A stretch of DNA of 64,000 nucleotides from Pseudomonadota bacterium (lineage in GTDB: Bacteria > Pseudomonadota > Alphaproteobacteria > Rhizobiales > Xanthobacteraceae): contig JAFEFL010000025.1 of assembly GCA_018240595.1 (NCBI GenBank), forward strand, positions 329,326 to 393,325, written 5' to 3'. Positions 18,026-29,364 of this stretch are shown in pieces. Below the pieces are notes generated by a model, which made no database searches, had not been told where the DNA came from, and was given only the letters and a program-made list of their open reading frames with translations. Position 1 is the first letter of the stretch. Every line of letters starts with the position of its first letter. A program made the position numbers and the translations under genes.

Positions 18026-19804
18026 TTAAACCAGCATCTTGCCTTCCTCGGTGATGGCGTCGTCGAGCGACACGCCGGAGTCACCGAGGATCATTTCGTT
18101 GTGCGCCTTGCCCGACGGGATCATCGGGAAGCAGTTTTCCTTCTGATCGACGACGCAATCGAACAGCACCGGGCGGTCGATATCGATCATCTCCTTGATG
18201 GCGTGATCGAGATCGCCCGGCTTCTCACAGCGGATGCCGACGGCGTGCATGGCCTCGGCGAGCTTGACGAAGTCCGGCAGCGCCTCGGAGTAGCTCTCCG
18301 AATAGCGGCTGCCGTGCAGCAGTTCCTGCCACTGGCGCACCATGCCCATGTAGCTGTTGTTGAGGATGAAGATCTTGATCGGCAAGCGGTACTGCACCGC
18401 CGTCGACAATTCCTGCATCGTCATCTGCACCGAGGCTTCGCCGGCGATGTCGATGACCAGCGATTTGGGATGCGCGAGCTGCACGCCGACCGAGGCCGGC
18501 AGGCCGTAGCCCATGGTGCCGAGGCCGCCGGAGGTCATCCAGCGGTTCGGCTCGTTGAAGTGATAGAACTGCGCCGCCCACATCTGGTGCTGACCGACTT
18601 CGGTCGTGATGTAGGTGTCGCGATCCTTGGTCAACTCGAACAGCCGCTGAATGGCGTATTGCGGCTTGATCACCTCGTTCGACGGCCGGTAGGCCAGCGA
18701 CTTGCGGGCGCGCCACTTGTCGATCTGCTTCCACCAGTCGCCCAGCGCCTTCTTGTCGGCCTGCTTCTTCTCCGCCTTCCACATGTGCAGCATGTCTTCG
18801 AGCACATGCGCGCAGTCGCCAACGATCGGGATATCGACGTGGATGTTCTTGTTGATCGACGACGGGTCGATGTCGATGTGGATCTTCTTCGAGCCCGGCG
18901 AGAAGGCGTCGATGCGGCCGGTGATGCGGTCGTCGAAGCGCGCGCCGACGCAGACCATGACGTCGCAGTCGTGCATCGCCATGTTGGCTTCCAGCGTGCC
19001 GTGCATGCCGAGCATGCCCATCCACTGCGGATCGGCCGCCGGGAAGGCGCCGAGACCCATCAGCGTCGAGGTGATCGGGAAACCGGTCGTCTTGACCAGT
19101 TCGCGCAGCAATTGACTGGCGTGCTTGCCGGAATTGATGACGCCGCCGCCGGTATAAAAGATCGGCTTCTTCGCCCGTGCCATGAGTTCGACCGCAGCCT
19201 TGATCGCGGCGCTGTCGCCCTTGACCTTCGGGTGATAGCCGGTGTGCGGAAACTCCTTCGGCACCGAATAGGTGCCGGTGGCGAACTGCACGTCCTTCGG
19301 GATGTCGATGACCACCGGACCCGGACGCCCGCTGGCGGCGATATGGAAGGCCTCGTGCAGGATGCGCGGCAGGTCCTCGACCCGCTTCACCAGGTAATTG
19401 TGCTTGGTGCAGGGCCGGGTGATGCCGACCGTATCGCACTCCTGGAAGGCGTCGTTGCCGATGAGATGCGTCGGCACCTGGCCGGTGATGCAGACCAGCG
19501 GGATGGAGTCGCAGAGCGCGTCGGTCAGGCCGGTGACGGCGTTGGTGGCGCCCGGTCCGGACGTCACCAGGACGCAGCCGACCTTGCCGGTCGAGCGGGC
19601 ATAGCCCTCGGCGGCGTGGACCGCGCCCTGTTCGTGCCGGACGAGGATGTGCCGGACTTCCTTCTGGGCAAACAGCGCATCGTAAATCGGAAGCACGGCG
19701 CCGCCGGGATAGCCGAACAGGTGCTTCACGCCCTGATCGGCGAGCGCCTGGATGACCATCTCCGCGCCGGTCATTTCACGGGTCGATGCCGTTTCCTTCG
19801 TCAT
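18026..19804 (-). CDS. ilvI: Acetolactate synthase large (catalytic) subunit
   Basis: It joins two pyruvates, or pyruvate and 2-ketobutyrate, using thiamine diphosphate, FAD and Mg2+. The start ATG at 19804 has AAGGA eight bases upstream and gives 592 residues; the open frame upstream runs through the attenuator and is not coding. GYPGGAVLPIYDAL holds the early active-site segment, HEQGAVHAAEGYAR the catalytic Glu, and the C-terminal part has the ThDP/Mg site around GEASVQMTMQELSTA and NNSYMGMVRQWQ. It is the first structural gene after the leader and attenuator and the partner of ilvH. ilvB would be an equally valid name. Confidence 0.96.
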   Translation of the reverse strand: MTKETASTREMTGAEMVIQALADQGVKHLFGYPGGAVLPIYDALFAQKEVRHILVRHEQGAVHAAEGYARSTGKVGCVLVTSGPGATNAVTGLTDALCDSIPLVCITGQVPTHLIGNDAFQECDTVGITRPCTKHNYLVKRVEDLPRILHEAFHIAASGRPGPVVIDIPKDVQFATGTYSVPKEFPHTGYHPKVKGDSAAIKAAVELMARAKKPIFYTGGGVINSGKHASQLLRELVKTTGFPITSTLMGLGAFPAADPQWMGMLGMHGTLEANMAMHDCDVMVCVGARFDDRITGRIDAFSPGSKKIHIDIDPSSINKNIHVDIPIVGDCAHVLEDMLHMWKAEKKQADKKALGDWWKQIDKWRARKSLAYRPSNEVIKPQYAIQRLFELTKDRDTYITTEVGQHQMWAAQFYHFNEPNRWMTSGGLGTMGYGLPASVGVQLAHPKSLVIDIAGEASVQMTMQELSTAVQYRLPIKIFILNNSYMGMVRQWQELLHGSRYSESYSEALPDFVKLAEAMHAVGIRCEKPGDLDHAIKEMIDIDRPVLFDCVVDQKENCFPMIPSGKAHNEMILGDSGVSLDDAITEEGKMLV

Positions 19805-19850
19805 CGTCGGCTTCCTTCTCTGTCGTCGCTGTCTGCTGTCGTTCGGCCAA

Positions 19851-19872
19851 TAAAAAAGGCCCGCGAAGGGCC
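19851..19872 (-). terminator. ilv attenuator terminator
   Basis: On the minus strand GGCCC and GGGCC enclose a TTCGC loop and are followed directly by six Ts and ATT, an ideal intrinsic terminator placed 47 bases before the ilvI start and after the leader peptide. It should stop transcription when branched-chain aminoacyl-tRNAs are plentiful. Confidence 0.88.
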
Positions 19873-19874
19873 AT

Positions 19875-19926
19875 GTTCGGACACTCACTGTGGGTGCCCC
19901 GCGGGCTACCCAGCCAGTGTCCGAAC
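19875..19926 (-). promoter_or_regulatory. ilv leader hairpin (pause or alternative structure)
   Basis: Arms GTTCGGACACT and AGTGTCCGAAC pair perfectly over 11 bp and enclose the end of the leader peptide frame, including its stop. The loop holds GC-rich segments (AGCCCGCGGGGC on the minus strand) able to pair with the terminator arm, as expected of an antiterminator. A ribosome stalled on the Ile-Leu-Val codons sits just before this stem. Confidence 0.75.
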
Positions 19927-19956
19927 CTTACCTACGAGGATAATAATGTTGCGCAT
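19906..19956 (-). CDS. ilv operon leader peptide MRNIIILVGKVRTLAG
   Basis: A 16-residue frame (ATG at 19956, TAG at 19906-19908) about 25 bases past the predicted transcription start. Codons 4-8 are Ile-Ile-Ile-Leu-Val, all three end products of the pathway. With the hairpin and terminator after it, this has every part of a branched-chain amino acid attenuator. The ribosome site is weak (GGAAAG about 20 bases upstream). Confidence 0.85.
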   Translation of the reverse strand: MRNIIILVGKVRTLAG

Positions 19957-19987
19957 TGCGGATATGGCCCGAACTTTCCTTGCGCGC

Positions 19988-20016
19988 CTTATAGGAGCCG
20001 GGTTTTGCCCGGTCAA
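19988..20016 (-). promoter_or_regulatory. ilv promoter
   Basis: TTGACC at 20011-20016 and TATAAG at 19988-19993 are separated by exactly 17 bases, a near-consensus housekeeping promoter. Transcription should begin near 19981 and read the leader peptide and then ilvI. Confidence 0.85.
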
Positions 20017-20061
20017 GCGCTAACTGCGAGGGTAATACCGGCGCTGCGGCCCGGCAAGAGC

Positions 20062-20094
20062 AACGCTGCCCCGCCATCGGGACAGGGCAGCGTT
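20062..20094 (-). terminator. Hairpin after the first chemoreceptor gene
   Basis: Arms AACGCTGCCC and GGGCAGCGTT form a perfect 10-bp stem about 20 bases after the chemoreceptor stop and before the ilv promoter. The T-tract is weak. It likely insulates the ilv promoter. Confidence 0.6.
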
Positions 20095-20114
20095 CACCTG
20101 TGACCCTCCCTCCG

Positions 20115-21734
20115 TCAGGCCGCGCGGGCCCGCAGGATCGGCTTCTCGGCCCCGGGCCGCGCCCTGACTGCCGGGGCGGCGGCAGCCGCGTGGCCGGCTT
20201 CTGCGGTCTGGAAATAGGCCACCTGCTCGCGCATCGCCTGCGCCTGCTGCTCCAGCGTCTTGGCGGTAGCGGCATTCTCTTCCACCAGGGCCGAGTTCTG
20301 CTGCGTCACACTATCCATTTGCGCGAGGGCCCGGCTGATTTCGTCGAGGCCGGTCGCCTGCTCGTTGGTGGCCGTCGCGATTTCGGAAACGATCGTGGCA
20401 ACGGCACTGATCGATTCGACGATCTCGTTGAGTGCGGTGCCCGCCCGGTTGACCAGCTCGACGCCGTCCCGGACCTGTTCGTTCGAACTGCCGATGAGGC
20501 TCTTGATGTCCTTGGCGGCCTGCGACGAACGCTGCGCCAGGCTGCGAACTTCCGATGCCACCACGGCAAAGCCTCTACCGGCTTCGCCGGCGCGCGCCGC
20601 CTCGACGGCGGCGTTGAGCGCCAGGAGATTGGTCTGACGCGCGATCTCGTCGATCACGCCGATGATGTCGGAAATCTTGCGCGAGGAATCCTCGATCTTG
20701 GCCATGGCGCTGACCGCCTGAGCCACCACCTCGCCGCCGCGGTTCGCCACTTCACGCGTATTGGCCGCGGACTTGTTGGCGGTTTCGGCGTTCTCGGCGT
20801 TCTTGCGCACGGTGGCCGAGATTTGCTCCATCGAGGCCGCGGTCTCTTCAAGGCTCGCCGCCTGCTCTTCCGTGCGCTGGGACAGGTCGGTCGTGCTGCT
20901 GGAGATTTCGGCCGAGGCGCTGGTGACGTCACGCGCCGAGCCCTTGATATTGTCGACTGTCGCCCGTACTCGCCCGGCCATGTCGCTCACCGCCTTCGCG
21001 ATCTGACCGACTTCATCGCGGCGCTCGGTGCCGGCGATCGCGACGCGAAAGTCGCCTTGGGCAAGCGCGGAGATCGGCGCGATCAACGCATTCAGCGGCC
21101 GGCAGACCTGGACCAGGACAAACATGCTGGCGGCGAGTGCAATCAACGCGCCGATGACCACGATCACGATGGTCATCCACCAGATCTGGTTATAGGTCGC
21201 GGCGGCGGCCCTCGCCGACTCGCCAGCGCCCTTCTCGTTGATGGAAACCAGCTTGCCGACGTCATTCATCGACGCACGGAAGGTTGCGACCATCGCCTTG
21301 AACTTTGCCGCCGCTTCGACCTGCTTGTGCTGCCGCGACAACTGGATCAATTCTTCGGCTTCCTTCTGATGCTCGGCCCAGTGCTTGAGGAAGCCGTCGA
21401 AGGCCGCCTTTTCCTCCGGTGACGAAATAAGCGGCTCATATTTTTTCCGGTACCGGTCGACGGCGTCGAGCTGGACCTGAATGTCCTTCTCGGTCTGCGG
21501 CATTTCGGCATCGGTCGAGATAACGTGCTTGGCGATCGCCAGCCGCGCGCGCGACGCCGAAAGACCGAGGTTGAGGGCCGTATCGGCCGACGGCATCCAG
21601 TCCGAATGGAAGGCCACGGTCGAGCGGTTGACCGCCGAGACCTGACTGAGCGCATAAATGCCCTGGCCGACGATGATGAAGCCCATAAGGGCAAAGGCAC
21701 TCATCAACGCCGAGCGGATCGACAGGCCGAACAT
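20115..21734 (-). CDS. Methyl-accepting chemotaxis protein (short sensor)
   Basis: A transmembrane chemoreceptor feeding CheA/CheW. The start at 21734 ([10 protein letters not shown]) is preferred over the open frame to 21779 because AGGA precedes it; this gives 539 residues. TM1 is about 7-29, a periplasmic four-helix-bundle-sized sensor about 30-183, TM2 about 185-208, HAMP to about 262, then the signalling helices with the hairpin tip [20 protein letters not shown]. The sensor starts with [15 protein letters not shown] and lacks a recognisable ligand motif. It is the last of four tandem receptors and the only one with a short sensor. Confidence 0.93.
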   Translation of the reverse strand: MFGLSIRSALMSAFALMGFIIVGQGIYALSQVSAVNRSTVAFHSDWMPSADTALNLGLSASRARLAIAKHVISTDAEMPQTEKDIQVQLDAVDRYRKKYEPLISSPEEKAAFDGFLKHWAEHQKEAEELIQLSRQHKQVEAAAKFKAMVATFRASMNDVGKLVSINEKGAGESARAAAATYNQIWWMTIVIVVIGALIALAASMFVLVQVCRPLNALIAPISALAQGDFRVAIAGTERRDEVGQIAKAVSDMAGRVRATVDNIKGSARDVTSASAEISSSTTDLSQRTEEQAASLEETAASMEQISATVRKNAENAETANKSAANTREVANRGGEVVAQAVSAMAKIEDSSRKISDIIGVIDEIARQTNLLALNAAVEAARAGEAGRGFAVVASEVRSLAQRSSQAAKDIKSLIGSSNEQVRDGVELVNRAGTALNEIVESISAVATIVSEIATATNEQATGLDEISRALAQMDSVTQQNSALVEENAATAKTLEQQAQAMREQVAYFQTAEAGHAAAAAPAVRARPGAEKPILRARAA

Positions 21735-21775
21735 CTTGGTTGTTTCCTGGGAATGGTGCTTGGCAGAAACCGATA

Positions 21776-23818
21776 TCAAGCCGCCGCTTTGTGCCGCGCC
21801 CTGACGTGAACGTGGGATTCGGACTTGCGAGCAACCGGCGAAGAAGTGCCGGTCTCGGCCAGACCTTCGCCAACCTGAAAGAACGAGACCTGGTCGTTCA
21901 TCATGCGGGCCTGGCTCTCCAGGTTCTGCGCGGTCGCGGCGTTTTCCTCGACCAAAGCCGAGTTGCGCTGCGTCGCGTCGTCCATTTGCGCCAGTCCTTT
22001 TGTGATTTCCTCGATGCCGAGGGCTTGGTCCGCGCTCGCTTCCGCGATGCCGGCAAAGGTCCGGGCGCCCTCGCGGATCGACTCCACGATCTGGTTGAGA
22101 GCCGCGCCGGCCTCGTTGACGAGATCGACGCCATTCCTGACCTGGCTGCCACTGGTCATGATCAGCATGGCAATGTCCTTGGCGGCCTGCGACGAGCGCT
22201 GCGCCAGGCTGCGAACTTCCGAAGCGACGACGGCGAACCCGCGGCCGGCTTCGCCGGCGCGCGCCGCCTCGACCGCGGCGTTGAGCGCCAGGAGGTTGGT
22301 CTGGCGCGCGATCTCGTCGATGACACCGATGATGTCGGCGATCTTGCCCGCCGATTCCTCGATCTGGGACATCGCCTCGACCGCTCGGCTGGCCACCTCG
22401 CCGCCGCGGTCGGCGATTTCCTGAGTGGCCGCGGCCGATTCCTGAGCCTTGCGCGCGCTCGCCGCATTCTTGCGAACCGTGGCCGCGATCTGGGTCATCG
22501 ACGAGGTGGTCTCTTCGAGCGACGACGCCTGCTCTTCCGTGCGCTGCGACAGATCCGAGGTCGCCACGGCGATCTCGCCCGAGGCGCTGGTCACTTCGAG
22601 CACCGAAACCTTGACCGCCGCGACCGTGGCGCCGACGCGGCCGATCATGGCGTTCACCGACGAGACAATGTTGCCGATCTCGTCGCTGCGGCCGGTGTCG
22701 GCCATGCTGGTTTTGAAGTCGCCGCCCGACACCCGAACCATGGCGTCACGGATCAGGATGAGCGGATTGATGATGCGCCGCGAAATCATCAGCATGAGCA
22801 GCGCGCTCAGCGAAGCGGCAACCAGCAGGAAGGTCACTTGCACGATCAGAGCGCGGCCGGCGCGCGCGCCCTGTTCGGCGGTATAGTCACGGGCATATTC
22901 CAGCGCCGCTTCGGCGACCGCGAGGAGCGTGGTGTTCTTCTTGACCGAGCTCGGAAGCCACTGCGCGGCCGGCATCTCGAGCGGTTCTTTCGCCAGGCCC
23001 TTCTTCAGCATCCGCAGACGCAGCGCGATATAATCCGGCGAGAAGAACTCGTTGTCTGCCAGCTTCTTGGCCTCAAGCAAGGCCGGCGGCAGTTTCAACC
23101 CGCTCATCAGCGAGGTGACCGCGTCCCAGGCGACTTGCGCCTTCGCCATTTCCGCGGTGTAGCGCTCCACGGTGTCGGGCGGCATGGGCACGCCGTTGAC
23201 CGCGTTGCTGATCATGACGGAACCGTCGCCGCCGCCCGTATTGCGCGCGATCCAGGCGAAGTCCTTGATGAGGAAGATCTGGTCGATCAGGGCATCGTCG
23301 AGCCTGATGGATTTGCTCAGCTTGTCCGAAATGCGGTCGAGCAAGGCCGAGAGGCCGGCAAGCCGTGCGGAGAAGTCCTTGGCCAAATCGGCCGGACGCT
23401 GGGCCTTGGTCTCATTCAAGGCCGCGTCGGTCTGCGCGTGTAAAGCCGGCAACTGGCGGACAGCTTCGCGCAGCGCCCGGAAATCGTCGGCTGCTTCAGG
23501 AATGTCGAGACCATCGAGCAGCGAGACCGCCTGGGTGAGCGCCGAGATTTCGCGGGCCCGGACGTCTCGGATCAGCGGCGACGTCCCGACCGCCTTTTCC
23601 GCCAAGAGATCGCGGAAGGTTGCCGACCGGTCGAGCCGCACCGAATGCTGCGCTACGAAAATCGGCGACGATGCGGCGGCCACCTTGTAGTCGATCTGAG
23701 TGTCCTGATAGCGCTGCCAACTGACCACCGAATCGATGGCTAGAGTGACGATTGCCATCGCGGCCATCAGGCCCAAAGAAGCCTTGAGGAGCAGGCTCAC
23801 CGAGATCTTGTTCAGCAT
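21776..23818 (-). CDS. Methyl-accepting chemotaxis protein (long sensor, copy A)
   Basis: 680 residues. TM1 is about 8-30, an unusually long helical periplasmic sensor spans about 31-320, TM2 about 322-345 is followed by HAMP ([16 protein letters not shown]) and the methyl-accepting signalling domain with [19 protein letters not shown]. The sensor shares a mid-region block, [15 protein letters not shown] with SNAVNG, with the next upstream receptor, so both arose by duplication. The size and helical texture recall NIT-like nitrate/nitrite sensors, but I cannot confirm that. The C-terminus ends in a short basic/Ala tail (RHKAAA). The next gene starts 41 bases downstream. Confidence 0.93.
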   Translation of the reverse strand: MLNKISVSLLLKASLGLMAAMAIVTLAIDSVVSWQRYQDTQIDYKVAAASSPIFVAQHSVRLDRSATFRDLLAEKAVGTSPLIRDVRAREISALTQAVSLLDGLDIPEAADDFRALREAVRQLPALHAQTDAALNETKAQRPADLAKDFSARLAGLSALLDRISDKLSKSIRLDDALIDQIFLIKDFAWIARNTGGGDGSVMISNAVNGVPMPPDTVERYTAEMAKAQVAWDAVTSLMSGLKLPPALLEAKKLADNEFFSPDYIALRLRMLKKGLAKEPLEMPAAQWLPSSVKKNTTLLAVAEAALEYARDYTAEQGARAGRALIVQVTFLLVAASLSALLMLMISRRIINPLILIRDAMVRVSGGDFKTSMADTGRSDEIGNIVSSVNAMIGRVGATVAAVKVSVLEVTSASGEIAVATSDLSQRTEEQASSLEETTSSMTQIAATVRKNAASARKAQESAAATQEIADRGGEVASRAVEAMSQIEESAGKIADIIGVIDEIARQTNLLALNAAVEAARAGEAGRGFAVVASEVRSLAQRSSQAAKDIAMLIMTSGSQVRNGVDLVNEAGAALNQIVESIREGARTFAGIAEASADQALGIEEITKGLAQMDDATQRNSALVEENAATAQNLESQARMMNDQVSFFQVGEGLAETGTSSPVARKSESHVHVRARHKAAA

Positions 23819-23936
23819 GTCATTCCCATTCCAAGTTCAATTCCAAGCGGGCCGCACGATCGGCAAAGCCGCGCAGGCCCGGCGGGTCCTCCTTGCCCGC
23901 TGTGACGTCATGTTGTCGCTCTGAGAAGGCAGTCCC

Positions 23937-25961
23937 TCAGGCGGCTTTCCTGGTTTTGACGAGAGTCTGCTTCGGCTCCGCAGCAACGGCGGCAGCGACG
24001 GGAGCCGCTGCCTCGTCGACCTGGAAGAACGACACCTGGTCGTTCATCATGCGGGCCTGGCTCTCCAGCGTCTGCGCTGTGGCGGCGTTCTCTTCGACCA
24101 GCGCCGAGTTGCGCTGCGTCAGCTCGTCCATCTGATCGAGGGTGCGCTTGATCTCGTCGATGCCGGTCGCCTGCTCGGTGCTGGCATTGGCGATCTCGGC
24201 GACCGCATCGGCGACCGAGCGGATCGACTCGACGATCTCGTTGAGCGCGGTGCCCGCCTGATTGACGAGTTCGACGCCTTCCTTGACCTGTCCGGTGGAG
24301 TTGGTGATCAGCTCGGCGATGTCCTTGGCGGCCTGCGAGGAACGCTGCGCGAGGCTGCGCACTTCGGAGGCGACAACCGCAAAGCCGCGGCCCGCTTCAC
24401 CGGCGCGCGCGGCCTCGACCGCGGCGTTGAGCGCCAGAAGGTTGGTCTGCCGCGCGATCTCGTCGATGACGCTGATGATGTCCGATATCTTGCGCGAGGA
24501 GTCTTCAATGCGCGCCATCGCCTTGACGGCGCGGCCCGCGACCTCGCCGCCGCGGTCGGCCACTTCGCGGGTGGCGCGGGCGGACTTGGTGGCCTCCTGC
24601 GCGTTCTCCGCGTTGCGGCGCACGGTGTTGGCGATCTCCTCCATCGACGCCGAGGTTTCCTCGAGGCTTGCGGCCTGTTCTTCGGTGCGCTGCGACAGGT
24701 CGGCGGTGCTGAGCGAGATCTCGGCCGAGGCGTTGGTCACCTCGCGCGACGAGTTCTTGATCTCGGCGATGGTGCTGCGCACCTGACCGATCATCACGCC
24801 GACCGCATTGACGATTTGCGCGACTTCGTCCCTGGCGCTCATGGCCGGCAACGCGACGTTGAAATCGCCTTGCGAAACCCGGAGCATGCCGCCCTGGATC
24901 GCCTGCAGCGGCCGCGTCACGCGGCGCGACAGCAGCATCACGACGCCCGCCGTCAAGGCGCATACCAGGACGAGGACGATGAACTGCATCGCCAGCGTCC
25001 AGATGGCATCCTGCCGGAGTTCATCGGCCCGCTCGGTGACCGCCGCGAGCGCGGCGTTCGCCGTGCCGAGGATCAGATTGAGCTTGCCGACCGAGAAGCG
25101 GACCCAGTCCTTGGCCGGCACTTTCAAGGGCTGTCCGGCCAGCGCCGCGTCCAGCTGTTCCCTGCGCAGCTTGGCATATTCCGGAGCAAAGAACTCCTTC
25201 GTCGCGCTTTGCAGCGCTTTGGTGAAGTTCTCCGGCAGCGTCATTCCGACGATGATGCCTTCGATCCCCGACCATGACGAGTAGGCCGCCGCCAGGTTGG
25301 CTTCGTACTTCAGGACGACATCGGACGACTGCTTCAGCCCGCCCACCGCGTTGGATACGAGCGTGTTGCTATCGCCAGCCTGATTGCGGGCCGCCCAGGC
25401 GAGCTGCTTGATATTGAAGAGCTGGTCGACGAACGGATCGCGCAGTCTCACAAGCTTGGTGAGGTTAGCCGAGATCCCGTCGAGCAGATCGAGTAGCTCG
25501 CCGCCGGTCTTGTAGTAGGTGTCGGCAAGAGCCGGCGGCCGCTCCGCCTTCGGCTTATCGAAATTGGCGACGGCTTCGGCCTGCAGCGCTTCCCATTTCT
25601 GAATCATCGCCGCCAGCGCGGCCGCCTGTTGCGCGACGCCGGGAGCGTCGATATCGCGAAGCGCGGCGAGCCCCGCCTTCAAAGCCGGCATTTCGGCCTT
25701 CTGCGACTCCGTCACCAGCGAGCGGTCGTCCGGCGCCTTCTCAAGCCCCAGATAGCGAAACACCTGGGCCCGCTCGACGCGCAGTTCCGGCAAAGCCTTG
25801 AACAGGTGCGTCGAAACCACGGCAACCTTCGACAGGAGGCTGGCCGATTGATAATTGCGCCAGGACTGCCAGGCGCCCGCCGCCACGGCGATGATGATGA
25901 CGCCTGCCATGAGACCGACAACCGATTTCAACAGGGCGTTGACGGACAAACGATTCAACAT
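23937..25961 (-). CDS. Methyl-accepting chemotaxis protein (long sensor, copy B)
   Basis: 674 residues with the same plan as its neighbours: TM1 about 8-30, sensor about 31-317, TM2 about 319-342, HAMP ([16 protein letters not shown]) and signalling domain. The sensor block [15 protein letters not shown] with SNAVGG aligns with the downstream receptor's [15 protein letters not shown], and both end [11 protein letters not shown] before a basic/Ala tail. The two are the closest pair in the array. The signalling core is nearly identical to the other three, so specificity must lie in the sensors. A gap of 118 bases without evident terminator separates it from the next gene. Confidence 0.93.
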   Translation of the reverse strand: MLNRLSVNALLKSVVGLMAGVIIIAVAAGAWQSWRNYQSASLLSKVAVVSTHLFKALPELRVERAQVFRYLGLEKAPDDRSLVTESQKAEMPALKAGLAALRDIDAPGVAQQAAALAAMIQKWEALQAEAVANFDKPKAERPPALADTYYKTGGELLDLLDGISANLTKLVRLRDPFVDQLFNIKQLAWAARNQAGDSNTLVSNAVGGLKQSSDVVLKYEANLAAAYSSWSGIEGIIVGMTLPENFTKALQSATKEFFAPEYAKLRREQLDAALAGQPLKVPAKDWVRFSVGKLNLILGTANAALAAVTERADELRQDAIWTLAMQFIVLVLVCALTAGVVMLLSRRVTRPLQAIQGGMLRVSQGDFNVALPAMSARDEVAQIVNAVGVMIGQVRSTIAEIKNSSREVTNASAEISLSTADLSQRTEEQAASLEETSASMEEIANTVRRNAENAQEATKSARATREVADRGGEVAGRAVKAMARIEDSSRKISDIISVIDEIARQTNLLALNAAVEAARAGEAGRGFAVVASEVRSLAQRSSQAAKDIAELITNSTGQVKEGVELVNQAGTALNEIVESIRSVADAVAEIANASTEQATGIDEIKRTLDQMDELTQRNSALVEENAATAQTLESQARMMNDQVSFFQVDEAAAPVAAAVAAEPKQTLVKTRKAA

Positions 25962-26203
25962 GGTTCGTATCCATAAAAATTCGACGCGTGATGACGGTCG
26001 TCAATGTGATTAAGAAAATTGAACGCATCGATAATAGTAGTTCGGTACCTTCGAACTTTTTCGATGCGGGGGAATATTCATCTACTTTAAGATATGCGGC
26101 GCAAACGCGCCGGGCGATACTTGAAGGCACGCGCAATCGCTGCGGCTCTGCCGCGGCAGAACGAACCCGTTAAAGCAGTCCATTGATGTGAATTGACGAA
26201 AGA

Positions 26204-26236
26204 ACAAAGCGCAGCGGCCGATCGACCGCTGCGCTT
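26204..26236 (-). terminator. Terminator after the fourth chemoreceptor gene
   Basis: Arms AAGCGCAGCGG and CCGCTGCGCTT form an 11-bp perfect stem with an eight-base loop. On the minus strand TTTGTTCTTTC overlaps and follows. It lies just past the receptor stop at 26244 and implies that the upstream receptor is transcribed separately from the other three. Confidence 0.8.
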
Positions 26237-26243
26237 CGTGGCT

Positions 26244-28298
26244 TCACGCCGCCTTATGAATGGCCGCGCGCGCGGGCCGCGGCTTGGCGGGCGCCGCGGA
26301 GCGCTCCTCGGTCTCCTTCGACGAGGCCGGTTCGCCCTCGACGTCAATGCGGAAGTAACCGACCTGTCCGTCCATGGCCCTCGCCGATTCCTCGAGCACC
26401 TTGGCGGTCGCGGCGTTCTCCTCGACCAGCGCGGAGTTCTGCTGGGTCGCGGTGTCCATCATCGTCATCGCCTTGTTGATCTCGTCGACGCCGCTCGACT
26501 GCTCGGCACTGGCATTGGCGATGTCATTGATGAGCGAGGTCACTTTCTGGATCGACGCCGTGATCTGGCCCAGCGCTTCGCCGGCCTGATTGACCAGCTG
26601 CACGCCTTCCTGGACCTGACCGCCGGACCGGGTGATCAGCGCGGTGATGTCCTTGGCGGCCTGCGAGGAGCGCTGCGCCAGGCTGCGCACTTCGGCAGCC
26701 ACGACGGCAAAGCCGCGGCCAGCCTCGCCGGCGCGCGCCGCTTCGACGGCGGCGTTCAGGGCCAGCAGGTTGGTCTGGCGCGCGATCTCGTCGATGACGA
26801 CAATGATTTCCGAGATGCTCTTGGAGGATTCCTCGATGCGGGCCATCGCCTCGACGGCCTTGCCGACAACCTCACCGCTCTTGTCGGCGATGTCGCGGGA
26901 CTCCGCGGCCGAACGGCTCGCCTGACGCGCGTTCTCGGCGTTCTGTTTGACGATCGACGAGATTTCCTCCATCGCCGCCGAGGTTTCCTCGAGGCTCGCG
27001 GCCTGCTCCTCGGTGCGCTGCGACAGATCGGTCGTGCTGGTCGAGATCTCGACCGACGCGTTGGTGACCTCGCGCGCCGCGACCTTGATATGCAGCAAGG
27101 CCTCGCGCACCTTGCCGGCCATACCCTCGACGGCAACGGCGATCTGGCCGATTTCGTCGATGCGATCGACATGCGGGACGGCGACGGCGAAGTTGCCCTC
27201 GGCGATTTCGCCGAGCGGCCTCGTCAGGGCCCGCAGCGGCCGTCCCACGGTCATCACCGAGAAGGCGATGGCGCCGAAGAAGATGGCGATGCAAGCGGCC
27301 AGCAGTGCGACGCTGATGATCAGCGTCTTCAAACCAGAAGAGATGAGGTCCTTGGTATAGGCCTCGCTCGCCGCGCCCGCACCGTTCATGACGTCGAGCA
27401 GCGTCGCCAGCAGGGGCGTCGTCGCATCGACCCACTGGTCGGTTGTCATCGGGTACTTGCCGCCGGCCGCCGAAATCTTCTGCATTTCGTCGGACAGCGA
27501 CCTGAACTTGCCGAAATAGCTCTCGGTGGCCGCCTTGACGCCGGCGGCGACGGTGGCGTGTTCGCCGTCGATCAGCGAGGCCTGCAACAGGCGCCACAGC
27601 AAATCGACCTGGGAGCGGATGATGTGAATCTTCTGCAGATTTCCGGCGGGAATGGCGCTGCCCGATGACAGCGACTGCGCCAGCGTCGAACGCTCGCTGC
27701 CGCCGATGTCGCGCATGTTCCACGCGTAGATGCGGATATCGGCAAGGCGCGCCAGCTCCGGATCCATGGCGCTGGTGCTGCTCAGCACGCGATTCCACAA
27801 TTTCTGCGCCGTGCCAACGAAGTGCGACAGCGCCGGGACGGTGTTCTTGATCGTGTCGGGATCGCGATCGGCCTTGGCGCGCGTGATCGCCTCGTCGGAT
27901 TTCTTGCGATATGCCTCGGCTTGCTGGCGCGCTTCATTGAACTCCGCGACCAGTTCCGACTTCCGCGGGAAGTCTTCCTTGAGCAATGCGTCGAACGCGG
28001 CATCGATCTTTCTCTTGGCGCCGGCGCGCTGATTCTGAATGTCCTTGATCAGCTCGCTGCTGGCCGGCGACGCCGACTGCAGCGCGCTGGTGACGTAGGC
28101 ACGCTCGATGAGGATGTCGTAGACGCCCATGATCAATGCGTTGGCCGCCGTGTTCTGGCGGTCCGCCATCTGTGCTTTGTTATAAAGCTCGACCGAACGA
28201 TAGGTCTCAGCCGACAGCGCCCAAACGGCGATCGGGACGACCAGAGCAAAAGTAACCGCAATGCGCGTAGAAATGGTCCTGAAGGCAAAAGCCGTCAT
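26244..28298 (-). CDS. Methyl-accepting chemotaxis protein (long sensor, copy C)
   Basis: 684 residues with the start at 28298 (GGAG nine bases upstream; a GTG at 28304 is the alternative). TM1 is about 8-30, sensor about 31-320, TM2 about 322-345, then HAMP beginning [12 protein letters not shown] and the signalling domain with [20 protein letters not shown]. The sensor is more diverged than the next two but keeps an [12 protein letters not shown] block at the matching place. Ser/Thr and Lys/Glu-rich residues near the end ([15 protein letters not shown]) form a flexible tail ending HKAA. It is the first gene of the array and has its own terminator. Confidence 0.93.
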   Translation of the reverse strand: MTAFAFRTISTRIAVTFALVVPIAVWALSAETYRSVELYNKAQMADRQNTAANALIMGVYDILIERAYVTSALQSASPASSELIKDIQNQRAGAKRKIDAAFDALLKEDFPRKSELVAEFNEARQQAEAYRKKSDEAITRAKADRDPDTIKNTVPALSHFVGTAQKLWNRVLSSTSAMDPELARLADIRIYAWNMRDIGGSERSTLAQSLSSGSAIPAGNLQKIHIIRSQVDLLWRLLQASLIDGEHATVAAGVKAATESYFGKFRSLSDEMQKISAAGGKYPMTTDQWVDATTPLLATLLDVMNGAGAASEAYTKDLISSGLKTLIISVALLAACIAIFFGAIAFSVMTVGRPLRALTRPLGEIAEGNFAVAVPHVDRIDEIGQIAVAVEGMAGKVREALLHIKVAAREVTNASVEISTSTTDLSQRTEEQAASLEETSAAMEEISSIVKQNAENARQASRSAAESRDIADKSGEVVGKAVEAMARIEESSKSISEIIVVIDEIARQTNLLALNAAVEAARAGEAGRGFAVVAAEVRSLAQRSSQAAKDITALITRSGGQVQEGVQLVNQAGEALGQITASIQKVTSLINDIANASAEQSSGVDEINKAMTMMDTATQQNSALVEENAATAKVLEESARAMDGQVGYFRIDVEGEPASSKETEERSAAPAKPRPARAAIHKAA

Positions 28299-28439
28299 GG
28301 TCACTGACTCCAGAAATCGCGTTCATTCTTTATTGATTGCGCGAGTTTCTATCGTCGGCATTAAGGAGAGATAAATTACAGGTGCAATTCTGCATATGAC
28401 GGACTGTTCAACCGAATTGATAAAAAATATTGCGGGTCG

Positions 28440-29360
28440 CTACCGAGGTAAGGAGGCGAGGATTTCATCGAAGGCCGCGCCCACCGGAACTGACGGCCAG
28501 CCCTTCAGTTGCCCGCGAAACCAGGTGTGCTGGCGCTTGGCGTAACGTCGCGTGTCCATAATCGACCCGGCCGCCGCCTCATCCAACGAGATCTCGCCCC
28601 TCAGATGGCGAATCAGCCACGGCACGCCATGCGCCTTCATGGCCGGCAGCAGCGGGTCGAGATTGCGCGCCGCTAGCGCCCGCACCTCGTCGAGCGCGCC
28701 GGCCGCCAGCATGGCGCCGAACCGCGCCTCGATGCGCGACACCAGCTCGGCCCTCTCCAGCGTGACGAAGACCCGGACGCTGCGTTCGGGCGGCAGCACC
28801 GGCTCGGTGCCTTCGCCGTGCCAGTCGCTGATCGACCGCCCGGTCGCGAGCACCACTTCGAGCGCCCGCGCAATGCGCGAACGGTCGAGCGGCATCAGCC
28901 GCGCCGCGGTGAACGGGTCGCGCGCTGTGAGATCGGCATAGAGCGCGGAGACGCCGTCGCGCGCCAGGCGCTCGCGCACGCTTTCGCGGATTTCCGCCGG
29001 AATGGCCGGCACCGCGGCGAGGCCTTCGGTCAGGACCTTGAAGTAGAGCCCGGTTCCGCCGACCACGATCGGCACCCGCCCGGCGGCGGTGATGTCGGCG
29101 ATCGCCGTGCTCAGTTCGCGCAGCCACTGGCCGGTCGAATAGGTCTCGGCGGCATCGACGTGACCGTAGAGGACGTGCGGCGCTCGCGCCTCCTCGTCCT
29201 CTGTCGGCCGGGCGGTAATCACGCGCAGCCCGGCATAGACCTGCATGGAATCGGCATTGACGACGGTGCCGCCGAGCCGCTCGGCCAGCGCCAGTGCCAA
29301 AGCCGACTTGCCGCTGGCGGTCGGACCGGCGATAAGCACCGCCTGTTTCAACTCTGGCAT
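28440..29360 (-). CDS. miaA: tRNA dimethylallyltransferase
   Basis: It adds a dimethylallyl group to A37 of tRNAs reading UNN codons. With the start at 29360 (GAGGT nine bases upstream) it has 306 residues, the usual length; the frame remains open far upstream but that part is antisense to serB. GPTASGKS at 12-19 is the P-loop, [11 protein letters not shown] the catalytic Asp region, and [14 protein letters not shown] the conserved C-terminal block. It is divergent from serB with only four bases between the two starts, so each gene's ribosome site lies inside the other's coding region. Confidence 0.95.
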   Translation of the reverse strand: MPELKQAVLIAGPTASGKSALALALAERLGGTVVNADSMQVYAGLRVITARPTEDEEARAPHVLYGHVDAAETYSTGQWLRELSTAIADITAAGRVPIVVGGTGLYFKVLTEGLAAVPAIPAEIRESVRERLARDGVSALYADLTARDPFTAARLMPLDRSRIARALEVVLATGRSISDWHGEGTEPVLPPERSVRVFVTLERAELVSRIEARFGAMLAAGALDEVRALAARNLDPLLPAMKAHGVPWLIRHLRGEISLDEAAAGSIMDTRRYAKRQHTWFRGQLKGWPSVPVGAAFDEILASLPR

Positions 29361-29364
29361 CGAA

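Noticed and set aside
19805..19888. Upstream in-frame extension of ilvI
   Set aside because: It reads through the attenuator terminator; the ATG at 19804 has a good ribosome site.
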